Assembly (NCBI GenBank): GCA_022764045.1
Contig: JALERU010000051.1
Coordinates: 1 to 36,784 of the forward strand
Direction of reading: 5' to 3'
Length of the DNA: 36,784 bases
From: Clostridiales bacterium
Lineage (GTDB): Bacteria > Bacillota > Clostridia > Oscillospirales > Oscillospiraceae
Within the stretch, counting starts at the first letter, position 1. Each line of letters opens with the position of its first letter. The position numbers were made by a program, and so were the translations under genes. The notes beneath the pieces were generated by a model. That model saw only the letters and a list, made by a program, of their open reading frames with translations. It was not told the DNA's origin and did not search any database. This document shows, one piece after another, positions 13,970-22,173 of this stretch.

Positions 13970-15202
13970 TCAGCCCCCGGCCATGGTGGCCACGATGAAG
14001 CCATCATTGACGATCAAATTGCCGCCGATGAACACATCCCCCAGGATGGCGTTCATACGCTCCACAGCCTTGACACTTTCGTCAATGCGGATGGAGTAGG
14101 GGCCGAACAGGCCCAGCTCATAGTTCATAGGATCACCATAGAGCATGGCGCCGGACGAGCCACCCCCGCCGCTCAGGGCGGTCAGCGCGGAGCCGATGGT
14201 ATAGGGGACGATCAGGCCGCCGTCGAGGATGCGCCCAGTGTTGGCGTTGGCGGGGTCGGGGACAATCTCATAGTAACGGTCCCCGTCGGAATTACGCAGG
14301 CTGCCAATGGCCTGGAGGTCCGCTTTGTTCAGGAACAGGCGGGCGTTGCCGCCAACCTCCTCGTCGCTGCCATAGGCATACACGATGGCGTCCAGGAAAC
14401 CGGCCGAGATCGAACTCACCGTCACCGTCTTAAACAGGGCGTTGCCGCCCACGTCCTTGGCGGTTCTGATGCCAAACATATCCGGGGTGGCCTGGCCGTC
14501 GCCGTTGTAGATGAGGGAGGCCACTTTCCGGCGCAGGGAGCGCATGGCCAGGGAACGGATCTTCTCCTCATAGGCAACCGGGGTCAGGCGGGAGAGGTTC
14601 CGGTCCACAAAGCTGGTCACATTGGCCTCATAGGGAGAGATCTTCGCGGCGCTGAAGGTGGGGTCGGACACCGTCCGGGCGGTGCCCGCCAGGGTGGCAA
14701 CCTTCCCAACCTGGGCTTCCATCTCCGCCGTCAGGATGGGCTCCAGGATGGCCTGGCAGCCGGTGAGGTCCTGGACGTAGACCTGGTCCACGATGCTGGA
14801 CACAGGGCCGATGGTTTCGCGGATGGTGGTCCCGACCCGGGTGGGCTCTGCCAGCGTGCCGGTAGCCAGGGTGGTGCTGCCCATCACCCGCAGGCCCAGA
14901 GCCTTACCCACCTCTTCGGCGGAAAAGGTGATTCGGCCGCCCTTTTTCAAGGTCTCCGCCCGGTCCTCGGCTTTCTCCTGCTCCTCCCGGCCCATGGGGG
15001 GCTTACCCTGGCCGGCGAACTTGTCTTCCTGGACCATCAGGGCCTGATAGCCTTCGATCTCAGGATTCAGGGCGGCGGCCTGAGCCGTGAGGTTCTTGCC
15101 CTCGTCCACATCGCCGACGGAGAAGGCGTCGTCCGCCTTCTGGATCAGCTCCGCCCGGCGGCTCATGGCGTCCATATACTTCTGTCTTGTGGTCTCTTTC
15201 AT
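13970..15202 (-). CDS. Major capsid protein, HK97 fold
   Basis: A 410-residue protein. The N-terminal helical delta domain (about 1-105: MKETTRQKYMDAMSRRAELIQKADDAF, acidic and basic) is the scaffold part removed in maturation; the shell domain follows (about 120-410: TRVGTTIRETIGPVSSIVDQVYVQDLTG, LTPVAYEEKIRSLAMRSLRRKVASLIYNGDGQ). The adjacent ClpP-like protease gene overlaps by 4 bases and would cut the delta domain. Length is normal for the family. Confidence 0.95.
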   Translation of the reverse strand: MKETTRQKYMDAMSRRAELIQKADDAFSVGDVDEGKNLTAQAAALNPEIEGYQALMVQEDKFAGQGKPPMGREEQEKAEDRAETLKKGGRITFSAEEVGKALGLRVMGSTTLATGTLAEPTRVGTTIRETIGPVSSIVDQVYVQDLTGCQAILEPILTAEMEAQVGKVATLAGTARTVSDPTFSAAKISPYEANVTSFVDRNLSRLTPVAYEEKIRSLAMRSLRRKVASLIYNGDGQATPDMFGIRTAKDVGGNALFKTVTVSSISAGFLDAIVYAYGSDEEVGGNARLFLNKADLQAIGSLRNSDGDRYYEIVPDPANANTGRILDGGLIVPYTIGSALTALSGGGGSSGAMLYGDPMNYELGLFGPYSIRIDESVKAVERMNAILGDVFIGGNLIVNDGFIVATMAGG

Positions 15203-15969
15203 TGTAGGCCTCCAAAAAATCTGATTTTTTCCAGCTCCAGCTTGGCCTTGGCCTCTTGGAGCTCGGTTTCGTCTTTGGGCTCTTCTCCGATCCCACCCCG
15301 GGCCGGGGCTTTCCCTTGGGCTACCAGCCGGGCATATTCCTGCCGCAGGACCGCCGGGCTGGCATGGCCTGCCGCCATCGCCCGGATGCCGTGGCAGACG
15401 CCGCCGGCACAGTTCAGGATGGCAGCGGGGTCAATTTCGTCCTCGCCGAGAATCCCATCCACCAGCCCAAGGCCCTTTGCCTCCGGGGCGGTCATCCATG
15501 CGGATGTTTTCATCAGCCGCCTCAGCTCGTCCCGGCTGGACCGAGGGCCGCATTTCAGGGTGTAGGCGTTCAAGATGGAATCTGTTACGGAATCCAGGAG
15601 CCCGATGCTGTCCTGGTGGTCGTAGCGGTCCCCCTCCGTCGTCACAGACGGCAGATGGATCATCACCTGGGCCACCGGGGAGGCCACCACCTCCTGGCAG
15701 CCAAGCATAACTACCGTAGCCGCCGACGCCGCCAGAGACTGAATCTCCGCCACCGTCTTGCGTTGAGCCCTCTGGAGGACGGAGTACATTTCAAAGCCGG
15801 CAAAGACCGAGCCGCCGCCGGAGTTGATCTCCAGCACCAGTTCTTCCCCCTCCGGGGCCTCCTCCAGGGCCTCCCGCACGGTCTGCGGGGAGAAGGCCGG
15901 GACCTCAAAAAACTGATAGAGCCAGAGGTCCTGATCGCTTACCACTTCACCGTTTAACTGCTTCCTCAT
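15199..15969 (-). CDS. Prohead maturation protease, ClpP-like serine protease
   Basis: A 256-residue protein with a ClpP fold: LVLEINSGGGSVFAGFEMYSVL (residues 44-65), catalytic Ser82 in SLAASAATVVML and His105 in QVMIHLPS; the acidic third residue lies downstream near SSRDELRRLM. It ends in a charged helix. It is placed between portal and capsid, as in most HK97-type phages using a ClpP-related rather than a U35-type protease. Overlaps of 4 bases on both sides show tight coupling. Confidence 0.93.
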   Translation of the reverse strand: MRKQLNGEVVSDQDLWLYQFFEVPAFSPQTVREALEEAPEGEELVLEINSGGGSVFAGFEMYSVLQRAQRKTVAEIQSLAASAATVVMLGCQEVVASPVAQVMIHLPSVTTEGDRYDHQDSIGLLDSVTDSILNAYTLKCGPRSSRDELRRLMKTSAWMTAPEAKGLGLVDGILGEDEIDPAAILNCAGGVCHGIRAMAAGHASPAVLRQEYARLVAQGKAPARGGIGEEPKDETELQEAKAKLELEKIRFFGGLQ

Positions 15970-17222
15970 TGTCCACCTCCATTTCGTTTTCTGCTCAATT
16001 CCTTCCAGTCCTCTAAGGGGACGTAATTCAGGGATGCCTTCCGGCTGTCCCCGCCGGGAACGTCGGGGAGATCCTCATGGAGCAGCACATCGTTGACGCT
16101 GTACGCGCCGATCTCCGTCATGGTCCGGTACCAGTTGGCCCGGCTGGCAAAGTCTCCCCGCAGCTCCACCAGCATGTTCATGTGGAGTTCCAGCCCGGTC
16201 CGCCGCTGGGCGGGCATCAGGAGTTTCCAGGTCTGTTCCTGCTCATACTGGGTGATGATGGGCTGGAGAGTCCCCACCACGTATTCAATGGCGTTCTGCT
16301 CGTTGGAGCTGTAGCTCTGCTTGCCGGCGTTGACCTTATAGGCCGGAACCCCGAAGAAGTTGCAGATGTCGATGACCGTCACGTCGTGGTTCTCCACATA
16401 CTGGGCGTCTGCCATCGTCGCTGAGATCGGGGTGTATTTCAGGCCATGGTCCAGGATGGCGATCTTGTAGGCATTGTCCGGCCCCGCATGGGTTTTCTTC
16501 CACTCCTCCCTCAAGGCATCCTTCCGGGTCATGTCGGTGTTCTTGCCGGACCTGTCCTTGACATAGCCCCCGAGGTCGGTTTCTGTACTCAGCACGCCCA
16601 GAGGTTGCCCGCCGTTGGCGTAATAGCTGCCTTGATACTGTTGGGCGTCCAACCCCGCCCCGATCACCTGGGCGGCCCGCTGGAGGACCGAGATGCAGTG
16701 CAGCCCGTCCCGGGTGTACCCCTTGTAGTGGAGCACGTCCTCCGACGCCAGCCGCATCTGTCCGCCGCTGTAGGGGTGGGTCACGTCGTACCACACCTTT
16801 CCGCTGGTGTCCTGCCAGGGGCTCACCAGCTCCGCCGGAATGGGGATGAGCTCCACCGGCTCCATGGAGAGGGGGTCCCGGATGATCCAGTCATAGGCGC
16901 TGCCTTTGGTGAGCCGGTTGACCTCCAGCATTTTCCGCCGGATGAAGGGAGTCATGGCCTCATTGGGCCGCAGGTTCAGCAGATCCAGCACCGGCGGAAA
17001 GACCCGCTCCCGGGTGGAGGAGACCATGGCGTAGGAGGGCATCTTCCCCACCGAGTCCGAGATCACCTCCAGGCACCGGTTCACCGCCGCCAGTTTCATG
17101 GCAGCCGTCTCCCCGGACTGGACCGTCACGCCGGACAAACCAACGGACTGGAAGGTAGTGGCATTGACCACGCCGCGCCCGCCTTTCCAGCGGGTCCGGC
17201 TGGTCAGCTTGTCCAGAATCAT
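15966..17222 (-). CDS. Phage portal protein
   Basis: A 418-residue HK97-family portal. The typical stretches are KLAAVNRCLEVISDSVGKMP (about 42-61), KGSAYDWIIRDPLSMEPVELIPI, YSGGQMRLASEDVLHYKGYTRDGLHCISVLQ and YTPISATMADAQYVENHDVTVIDICNFFGVPAYKVN. The portal forms the dodecameric DNA gate of the capsid. It overlaps the 61-residue membrane protein gene upstream and the protease gene downstream by 4 bases each. Confidence 0.95.
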   Translation of the reverse strand: MILDKLTSRTRWKGGRGVVNATTFQSVGLSGVTVQSGETAAMKLAAVNRCLEVISDSVGKMPSYAMVSSTRERVFPPVLDLLNLRPNEAMTPFIRRKMLEVNRLTKGSAYDWIIRDPLSMEPVELIPIPAELVSPWQDTSGKVWYDVTHPYSGGQMRLASEDVLHYKGYTRDGLHCISVLQRAAQVIGAGLDAQQYQGSYYANGGQPLGVLSTETDLGGYVKDRSGKNTDMTRKDALREEWKKTHAGPDNAYKIAILDHGLKYTPISATMADAQYVENHDVTVIDICNFFGVPAYKVNAGKQSYSSNEQNAIEYVVGTLQPIITQYEQEQTWKLLMPAQRRTGLELHMNMLVELRGDFASRANWYRTMTEIGAYSVNDVLLHEDLPDVPGGDSRKASLNYVPLEDWKELSRKRNGGGQ

Positions 17223-17404
17223 CTGCCGTCACCTTCTTTCTGGCCGGGGCTTATCACAAGGGAGAGCACGATCATCTCCGCCCCTGCCACCCCGACAGCC
17301 AGCAAGACATGTCCCGCCATGGCGATCCCCACCACAATGGCCGCCAGGCCCAGGAGGAAGATCACATCCGCCAAAAGGCTCAGAATAAACCGTTTCCGTC
17401 TCAT
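17219..17404 (-). CDS. Small two-span membrane protein (61 aa)
   Basis: From ATG at 17,404 (GGAAAGG upstream) the product is MRRKRFILSLLADVIFLLGLAAIV..., with two hydrophobic segments (about 8-28 and 30-50) and a charged end. An earlier GTG at 17,434 has a weaker ribosome site. Small membrane genes between large terminase and portal occur in many clostridial prophages; the role is unknown. The stop overlaps the start of the portal gene. Confidence 0.65.
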   Translation of the reverse strand: MRRKRFILSLLADVIFLLGLAAIVVGIAMAGHVLLAVGVAGAEMIVLSLVISPGQKEGDGR

Positions 17405-17441
17405 CGCGTTCCTTTCCGTGCCCAGTCTGGACACTTTCCAC

Positions 17442-17537
17442 TTCGGCCCTCTCCCGGGTGCCGGAACAAGCCCGGCCCCAGGTTAAGGAGGAATTTCATG
17501 GGGGTGGGTGCCGTAAACCACCCGGGAGAAGGCCGAA
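17442..17537. repeat. 19-bp inverted repeat between terL and portal region
   Basis: Arms 17,442-17,460 and 17,519-17,537 are complementary over 19 bases with one mismatch (a G-U pair in RNA on the minus strand) and enclose 58 bases. The left arm on the late mRNA begins immediately after the terL stop. There is no T run, so this is more likely a processing or stability stem than a terminator. The 133-base gap holds at most a 32-codon frame without ribosome site. Confidence 0.6.
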
Positions 17538-19361
17538 TCAAAGGGTAAACTCGCCGCTGCCGATGGCATCGGACAGGTCGTGGGTTTCCCGCCGGACCAG
17601 GGCCCGAGCCAGGGCGTTCATAACCGCCGCTACGGGGTCAATCCGCTCAGTGTCGTCCTTGTGCTTTTTGGAGAGTTTGATGTCTCCATAGTTGTTCTGG
17701 ATCTCCACCCCATTGGCCAGGCACCACAGCAGGAGAGGGGATTCCTCCAACACAACCAGCCCCTGGAGCAGCAGCTCCCGGAAGGACTTCACCGCCAGGT
17801 TCTGGCCGGCGCAGGTCTGGGAGATCTCCACGCAAAAGTCCTCGTTGTTCCGCTCGTCGCATAGGCGGATGGCCAGGTCCGTGGCGTTGTGGCCGTCGTA
17901 GTCCACTTCCACAACCTCCCATCCGTGTTCTCGTTCTCCTTCGCAGATCCAGTTATCCACATAGCTGTTGTCCGTCACATCGCCGGGGGTGAGGGTGCAA
18001 TACCCGTCCTTCGCCCAGGCGATGTAGGGGACCCGGTCACTCTTCTCATGCCGCTGGGCCCCATTCTCCGGCATGAACCCGTGAGCCTTAATGGCCACCC
18101 GGCCATCCTCTAGCAGGAACACCGCCGCCACCCCGGACAGGTCGATCCGCTTCCCAAGGTCGAAGCCGCACCAACAGGCCAAGCCGTCGGTCAGCTCCGC
18201 GAACGCCGCCCGGGAGACCATGGCTTTCCTGGCCAGCGCCATACAGTGCTCGTCCAGGTACCGGTTCACGCTGCCGGTCTGCCACTGGCACATACGGCGG
18301 GTGAGGAACATGCGGATCTTGTGGGGATCATTGGAGCCATAGGCCGCCGTGTACTCCGTCTCGATCTGCTCCAGCAGATACTTGCTGTACTCGTTGGGAT
18401 CACGCAGACAGGGGTTCGCCCAGGGCCATAGGGCCTTGTTGTGGGGGCCTTCCCCTGGCGGCAGCTCCCGGATCATCACAAAGTAGGTCTCGTCTACCTG
18501 TTCTCGATCCAGAATCCGCTTGGCGTAGGTCTCTTCCACAAAGCAAGGCTTCCTCTGGGCGTTGTCCCCGGCGGTGGTGATCACATCCAGCAAAGCCTGT
18601 GGACGTTTCCCGAAGGAGTTCAGCCCAATGTCGTAAATATCGGATGTGAGGTGGGCGTGGTACTCATCCACCACAAAGTAGCTGGGCGCGCCCGAGTCCT
18701 TGTTCTTGGTTTCCTTGGATAGGGCCCGCATGTACCCGCCCCGGGTCCGGTGGACCACCGGGTTGGACCGGGGGATCATGAGCCGCTTGGCGATGTTCGG
18801 GCTGGCCTGGGCGATCTTCTTAGCGTCCCCAAAGACCCGCATGGCCTGGGGCCGGTCCACGGCGGCGCACTCCACCTCGGGCTCCATCTCAAAGGACGCC
18901 AGCTCCGGCTGATAGGGCGGGTACATGCAGTCCCCGCACATATGGTACAGGGCCTGCCCGGACTTCTCCGTGGATTTGAAGTTCCCACGGGCCCGTTTGT
19001 TGTAGGTCCGATTAAACCGCCGGGCGCCGGTATCCTTGTGGACCCACCCGTAGGTACAGCCCAGGTCAAACACCTGCCAGGGCTGGAGCCGGATGGGCTC
19101 TCTGCTCTCCACCCCCCGCACCTGGATGCACTGGCCGAACCACCGGATGATCCGGTCCGCCCGGGTGGTGTCGAACACATAGGGGAACTCGTTTGTCCCC
19201 TGGCGCTTGAGGTCGTCCAGGTGCCGTTGACAGGCCTTGATCTCATATGGCCCGCACAGGTCGCGGAGCCTCCCCTGGGTCACCTGCTTGGCGTAGACGC
19301 TGGCAGGGTGGTGGAGACCGCTCTGCCGCCTGACCGCCATCTCAGTCTCCGTAGAGGTCAT
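17538..19361 (-). CDS. terL: Terminase large subunit
   Basis: A 607-residue packaging motor. The N-terminal ATPase has a Walker A-like loop in NKRARGNFKST (about 121-131) and a Walker B in YFVVDEYHAH. The C-terminal RNase H-like nuclease shows its acidic residues in CGFDLGKRIDLSG and VDYDGHNATDLAIRL. The early RLQPWQVFDLGCTYGW is typical of the HK97/P27-linked terminases. It overlaps the small subunit gene by 20 bases. It pumps DNA through the portal and cuts it at the end. Confidence 0.95.
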   Translation of the reverse strand: MTSTETEMAVRRQSGLHHPASVYAKQVTQGRLRDLCGPYEIKACQRHLDDLKRQGTNEFPYVFDTTRADRIIRWFGQCIQVRGVESREPIRLQPWQVFDLGCTYGWVHKDTGARRFNRTYNKRARGNFKSTEKSGQALYHMCGDCMYPPYQPELASFEMEPEVECAAVDRPQAMRVFGDAKKIAQASPNIAKRLMIPRSNPVVHRTRGGYMRALSKETKNKDSGAPSYFVVDEYHAHLTSDIYDIGLNSFGKRPQALLDVITTAGDNAQRKPCFVEETYAKRILDREQVDETYFVMIRELPPGEGPHNKALWPWANPCLRDPNEYSKYLLEQIETEYTAAYGSNDPHKIRMFLTRRMCQWQTGSVNRYLDEHCMALARKAMVSRAAFAELTDGLACWCGFDLGKRIDLSGVAAVFLLEDGRVAIKAHGFMPENGAQRHEKSDRVPYIAWAKDGYCTLTPGDVTDNSYVDNWICEGEREHGWEVVEVDYDGHNATDLAIRLCDERNNEDFCVEISQTCAGQNLAVKSFRELLLQGLVVLEESPLLLWCLANGVEIQNNYGDIKLSKKHKDDTERIDPVAAVMNALARALVRRETHDLSDAIGSGEFTL

Positions 19362-19839
19362 CGTCCGGGGCCTGCTCCACCTGCTCCGCCCGCTTCCGGG
19401 CCAGCCGCACCCGGGCCTCCGGGGTCATTCCCAGCTTGTCGGCGAAGGAAAGCAGGGTCTTTTCCTGGCCTTGGAGTTTTGCCATAAGGCTGTCCAGTTT
19501 GTTGGTCAGATCCAACCGCTCGGCAGAGGTCAGCGCCGCCTCCATCTCCTCCACAAGGGAATGACAAAGAGCATTGAGAGAGTCCCTCCGGGAGAGGGAA
19601 GAACAGTAGACCGCCAGCATCTCCCCATCCAGATCATCCAGGATCGCCAGCCCCTCCATCCGCGCCAGGATGGACTTCCAATAGCGCTTGGCCGCTGGGT
19701 CCTTGTTCAGGGACCGGGGCATCTTGAGTTTTGCCACCCGATCCGGCAGGATCTCTGCCTCCGCCGCCTGACGGGCCTGGCGTTCCTCCTTGGTCAGGTG
19801 CTTTTCCAGGTTTTCACTTCGCTTCACGTTGGCCGGCAT
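19342..19839 (-). CDS. terS: Terminase small subunit (P27 family)
   Basis: A 165-residue protein from ATG at 19,839, which follows AAAGGAGG; the longer frame to 20,040 crosses the gap and has no support. The sequence LNKDPAAKRYWKSILARMEGLAILDDLDGEMLAVYCSSLSRRDSL is typical of P27-family small subunits, followed by a basic C-terminus. It recognises the packaging site and feeds DNA to the large subunit. Its position after an HNH gene is the usual arrangement in cos-type HK97-like phages. Confidence 0.88.
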   Translation of the reverse strand: MPANVKRSENLEKHLTKEERQARQAAEAEILPDRVAKLKMPRSLNKDPAAKRYWKSILARMEGLAILDDLDGEMLAVYCSSLSRRDSLNALCHSLVEEMEAALTSAERLDLTNKLDSLMAKLQGQEKTLLSFADKLGMTPEARVRLARKRAEQVEQAPDDDLYGD

Positions 19840-20043
19840 GGCCGGGCCTCCTTTCCAATCCCCCATGGGGGAATTTTTTTCGCAAAAGAGTAAGCAGCGG
19901 GGTCTGTTGGGCGACCCCCAAAACTTTTTCGACCCGGGGGAGGGTGATGGCGGCTTCGCCGCTGCGCGTGTGTGGGCTTGCCTGCGCGCCTGCGCTGGCC
20001 CACGCGCCCCGGCGCGGACGTAGCTTCCCAGGGGAAACACCCG
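19840..20043. other. Candidate cos/packaging region between HNH and terS
   Basis: A 204-base gap without a supported gene. It is rich in short palindromes and G/C runs: CCCCCATGGGGG (19,860-19,871), GGGTCTGTTGGGCGACCC, CGACCCGGGGG and a GCGC-rich stretch near 19,975-20,020. In HNH-P27-terminase phages the cos site usually lies close to these genes. The cut position cannot be read from sequence alone. Confidence 0.35.
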
Positions 20044-20421
20044 TCAAAATCGCCCGGCCTTACGCCGCTCTTCTGCCTGCTCCCTGGCAGTCTTCTGGTC
20101 GTGGTGGAACTTGCACAGGCTCTGGTGGTTGGCCGGGCTGACGAACAGCGCCCAGTCCCCCCGGAAGGGGACCACATGATCCACCACCGTGGCCCGGGTC
20201 CGCCACCCCTTGGACGCGCACACCCGGCAGAAGGGCTCCCGCATCAGCTGGGCCGGCCGCAGGTCTTGGACCCAGATGGCCTTGGAGTACCAGCCATGCC
20301 AGGCTGCGCTCTCCTTCCGCTGGGCCTGCCTTGGCGCTGGCTTATGCTTCGGGCACCAGCCCTCCCGGGTCAGCGCCGGGCACCCAGGATGCCGGCAGGG
20401 CTTTAACGCCTTCTTCGCCAT
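20044..20421 (-). CDS. HNH endonuclease (packaging-associated)
   Basis: A 125-residue protein. The N-terminal zinc-binding motif CRHPGCPALTREGWCPKH is followed by a C-terminal HNH fold: FCRVCASKG, VVDHVVPFRGDWALF, NHQSLCKFHHDQKT. HNH proteins next to terminase genes help the terminase in cutting the concatemer at cos. ATG at 20,421 follows GGAGGTGATAGCC. It is the first gene after the strong terminator at 20,452-20,503, so it probably opens the late transcript. Confidence 0.93.
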   Translation of the reverse strand: MAKKALKPCRHPGCPALTREGWCPKHKPAPRQAQRKESAAWHGWYSKAIWVQDLRPAQLMREPFCRVCASKGWRTRATVVDHVVPFRGDWALFVSPANHQSLCKFHHDQKTAREQAEERRKAGRF

Positions 20422-20451
20422 GGGCTATCACCTCCAGGATCAAAGCAAAAC

Positions 20452-20503
20452 AAAAAGCCCGTGCCAACGACCGACGCACTTTGCGTAGATCATTGGCACG
20501 GGC
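20452..20503 (-). terminator. Strong terminator between replication and packaging modules
   Basis: On the minus strand GCCCGTGCCAA and TTGGCACGGGC form an 11-bp stem containing an inner stem (ACGCA-AAG-TGCGT), followed by TTTTTGTTTTG. It begins inside the last codons of the KTR gene. It marks the boundary of the early and late transcripts. No clear promoter is visible between it and the HNH gene, so late expression may need antitermination or another promoter. Confidence 0.85.
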
Positions 20504-20690
20504 ACTCATGGCACTGGCACTTGTCGATATTCACGATGGATTCTTTTCTGCATCGCTTGCAGTAGACCTGGATCTTCTCCCCCGTTGTCTCCGGGTAGAT
20601 CCGCAAGACCTTGGCTCCGCCGCACACAGGGCACAAGAGCCAGCCGTCTTTCACAGTCAATATCTTACCATGTTTTTGGTTCCTGATCAA
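20490..20690 (-). CDS. Cysteine-rich KTR-domain protein
   Basis: A 66-residue protein starting at TTG (AAGGGGG eight bases upstream). It has a zinc-ribbon layout: GWLLCPVCGGAKVLRIYPET, then IQVYCKRCRKESIVNI, the latter with the KxR pattern of the KTR family known from conjugative elements and prophages. The C-terminus adds CQCHECPC. Probably a small nucleic-acid-binding protein; the exact role is unknown. It is the last gene before the terminator. Confidence 0.75.
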   Translation of the reverse strand: MIRNQKHGKILTVKDGWLLCPVCGGAKVLRIYPETTGEKIQVYCKRCRKESIVNIDKCQCHECPCQ

Positions 20691-20773
20691 TACGTTTTCC
20701 CCCTTTTCTACACCGTTGTTGAAAGCAGCACCTATATTTCAAGTATATAGAGGATCATTATTCTATTTTTGTT

Positions 20774-21490
20774 CTAACTTTTGGCCCGGATATAAGCGGC
20801 ATACCGATACTCCCCGAAGGGGTTCCTTGCAGCCGCCTCCTCCTGCCATCCCACTCCCTTCGGCACCCGGATATCCCCACGCTTCACCCACGCCTTTTCC
20901 GGCTCCGGCAGCTGCCGGTACAGAGAGCGGGAGGCCACCCAGGTCCTGGCCCCCACCGGGAGGACCACGCCGTCGGTGCGCTCCTTGCAGAAATACCTGG
21001 CCGTCCGCCGGAAGCTGTCGTCTTGAGACAGCAGCAGAGGCTGGTCGTCTACGTTACCGCCAGGCCAGAGGAACCGGACCTCCGTCGGCGCAAAATCCCA
21101 GTCCCGCAGGACCAGGTGGATGTGATACCGATGGTCCCCATGCTTGCCCTCAATCACATAGATATAATCGAAGGCCTGTTTCCGCCACCGCCTCATGGCC
21201 CCCAGGAAGTTCCGCCAGATCCGCCGCACCTCCTGGAAGCTGGCTGGCAAATGGTCCTCGTCAAAGGTCAGACAATATACTGACGCCCGCCAACCAAAGA
21301 GGGCCAGCATCAGTTCCAACCGGTCCACCGGCGTCCGCCGGAAGGAGGAATCCCGCACCAGCCGAAGGATCTTGTTCTTCTCCCCCTGCACACTGGGCGG
21401 GTCATACCTGGACGGCGTGGGCCGCCGGTACCGGCACTCCTTCACCAGCGACCCCGCCCGCTGCCTCACGCAGATCCACGCTTGTTCCAA
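20774..21490 (-). CDS. HUH-type rolling-circle replication-associated protein
   Basis: A 238-residue protein starting at TTG 21,490 behind AAGGGGG; the start overlaps the end of the zinc-ribbon gene by 25 bases. VYCLTFDEDHLPA (71-83) is a motif-1-like strand, RYHIHLVLRD (121-130) contains the HUH metal site His123/His125, and ARYFCKE (165-170) carries the likely catalytic Tyr166 with Lys169. These are the three motifs of Rep/G2P-like nickases. In this phage it coexists with an initiator, an iteron-like origin and a DnaB-type helicase, so its role (nicking for replication, transfer or packaging) is open. Confidence 0.7.
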   Translation of the reverse strand: MEQAWICVRQRAGSLVKECRYRRPTPSRYDPPSVQGEKNKILRLVRDSSFRRTPVDRLELMLALFGWRASVYCLTFDEDHLPASFQEVRRIWRNFLGAMRRWRKQAFDYIYVIEGKHGDHRYHIHLVLRDWDFAPTEVRFLWPGGNVDDQPLLLSQDDSFRRTARYFCKERTDGVVLPVGARTWVASRSLYRQLPEPEKAWVKRGDIRVPKGVGWQEEAAARNPFGEYRYAAYIRAKS

Positions 21491-21627
21491 GGCTCCCCCT
21501 TTCTCCGGGACTTGGCCTCACACCAAGGGCAGATATATACTTTCCCGCCGGGGTCAATGCAGGAGACATTCCAACGTTCCCCACATTTCCGGCATGTCCT
21601 GTATGTACGCTCAGATTTAAGTATCAT
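21466..21627 (-). CDS. Small zinc-ribbon protein (53 aa)
   Basis: A 53-codon frame from ATG at 21,627 with two CxxC knuckles: TCRKCGERWNVSCIDP and YICPWCEAKSRRKG. It overlaps DUF6378 by 11 bases upstream and the HUH gene by 25 bases downstream. The layout is that of small phage zinc ribbons that bind nucleic acid or partner proteins. Confidence 0.65.
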   Translation of the reverse strand: MILKSERTYRTCRKCGERWNVSCIDPGGKVYICPWCEAKSRRKGEPWNKRGSA

Positions 21628-21919
21628 GGCCGCCTCCCGCAATCTCCCCGCCGCAGGCGGCGTAACCGGCCAGATCCACCCAACTATCCATGTGGTTTGG
21701 GTTGGCCGCGATCCTGGCCACCTTCAACAGCGCCATCATCAGCGCCACCGTTTCTGGCAGGATGCAGACGTCCGCGCCTGGAGGAACGCATTTCCGAATT
21801 ACTGGTGTCCACAGCTCCGCGATCAGCCCGAAGCTATCCTCCGGGGTGCCGTAATCCTCTGCCCGCTGGCCGCAGACACACTTCTCAGCGGCTTCCAAAA
21901 TTGCCTTTCTGGTCATCAT
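21617..21919 (-). CDS. DUF6378-type phage protein
   Basis: A 100-residue protein: MMTRKAILEAAEKCVCGQRAEDYGTPEDSFGLIAELWTPVI, then LPETVALMMALLKVARIAANPNHMDSWVDLAGYAACGGEI. The RAEDYG.PE..F..IA..W motif and the C-terminal KVARI..NP.H.DSW.D.AGYA motif are diagnostic of the DUF6378 family, common in phages; the histidine/aspartate pattern recalls MazG-like all-alpha nucleotide hydrolases. The biochemical role is not settled. Confidence 0.8.
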   Translation of the reverse strand: MMTRKAILEAAEKCVCGQRAEDYGTPEDSFGLIAELWTPVIRKCVPPGADVCILPETVALMMALLKVARIAANPNHMDSWVDLAGYAACGGEIAGGGHDT

Positions 21920-22155
21920 TCTCCTCCTTCTATCACTCTGAACGCGGCGCGGGTGACTTGCGCCCGACGCTCTGCGGCCTTAGCTGTCTCGCGGGCGACT
22001 TGGGCCCGATGCTCCGCGGCCTTGGCTGCCTCAACGTACCATGGGCAGACCTCCCGCCATAGACTTCGCTTTCTGCCGTCCTTGTCGAAATGATAGCATT
22101 CGTCGCAGCTAAAGCACGACGTCTGCGCCTCCCCAAGGGTCACCTGCCAAGACAA
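21916..22155 (-). CDS. Cys-rich protein with Ala/Lys/Arg tandem repeat
   Basis: As an open frame it starts at TTG 22,155 with only a weak ribosome site and gives 79 residues. CFSCDECYHFDKDGRK forms a possible zinc knuckle. Then come two near-identical 14-residue units, AAKAAEHRAQVARET and AKAAERRAQVTRAA, encoded by a DNA tandem repeat, which would form a charged helix. It is in the same reading frame as the 22-codon frame upstream (22,174-22,242), separated by a single TGA and no other stop. The two may be one gene of 109 codons, interrupted or recoded. Confidence 0.5.
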   Translation of the reverse strand: MSWQVTLGEAQTSCFSCDECYHFDKDGRKRSLWREVCPWYVEAAKAAEHRAQVARETAKAAERRAQVTRAAFRVIEGGE

Positions 22156-22173
22156 GAGCTCGACGCTATTGGC

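Noticed and set aside
13778-15565. A 595-codon plus-strand frame opposite the capsid gene
   Set aside because: It is the shadow of the capsid and protease genes, with no domain or ribosome site.
20611-22062. A 483-codon plus-strand frame rich in Pro, Ser and Arg
   Set aside because: Composition is that of antisense of GC-rich genes; it crosses several coupled minus-strand genes and lacks a start signal.
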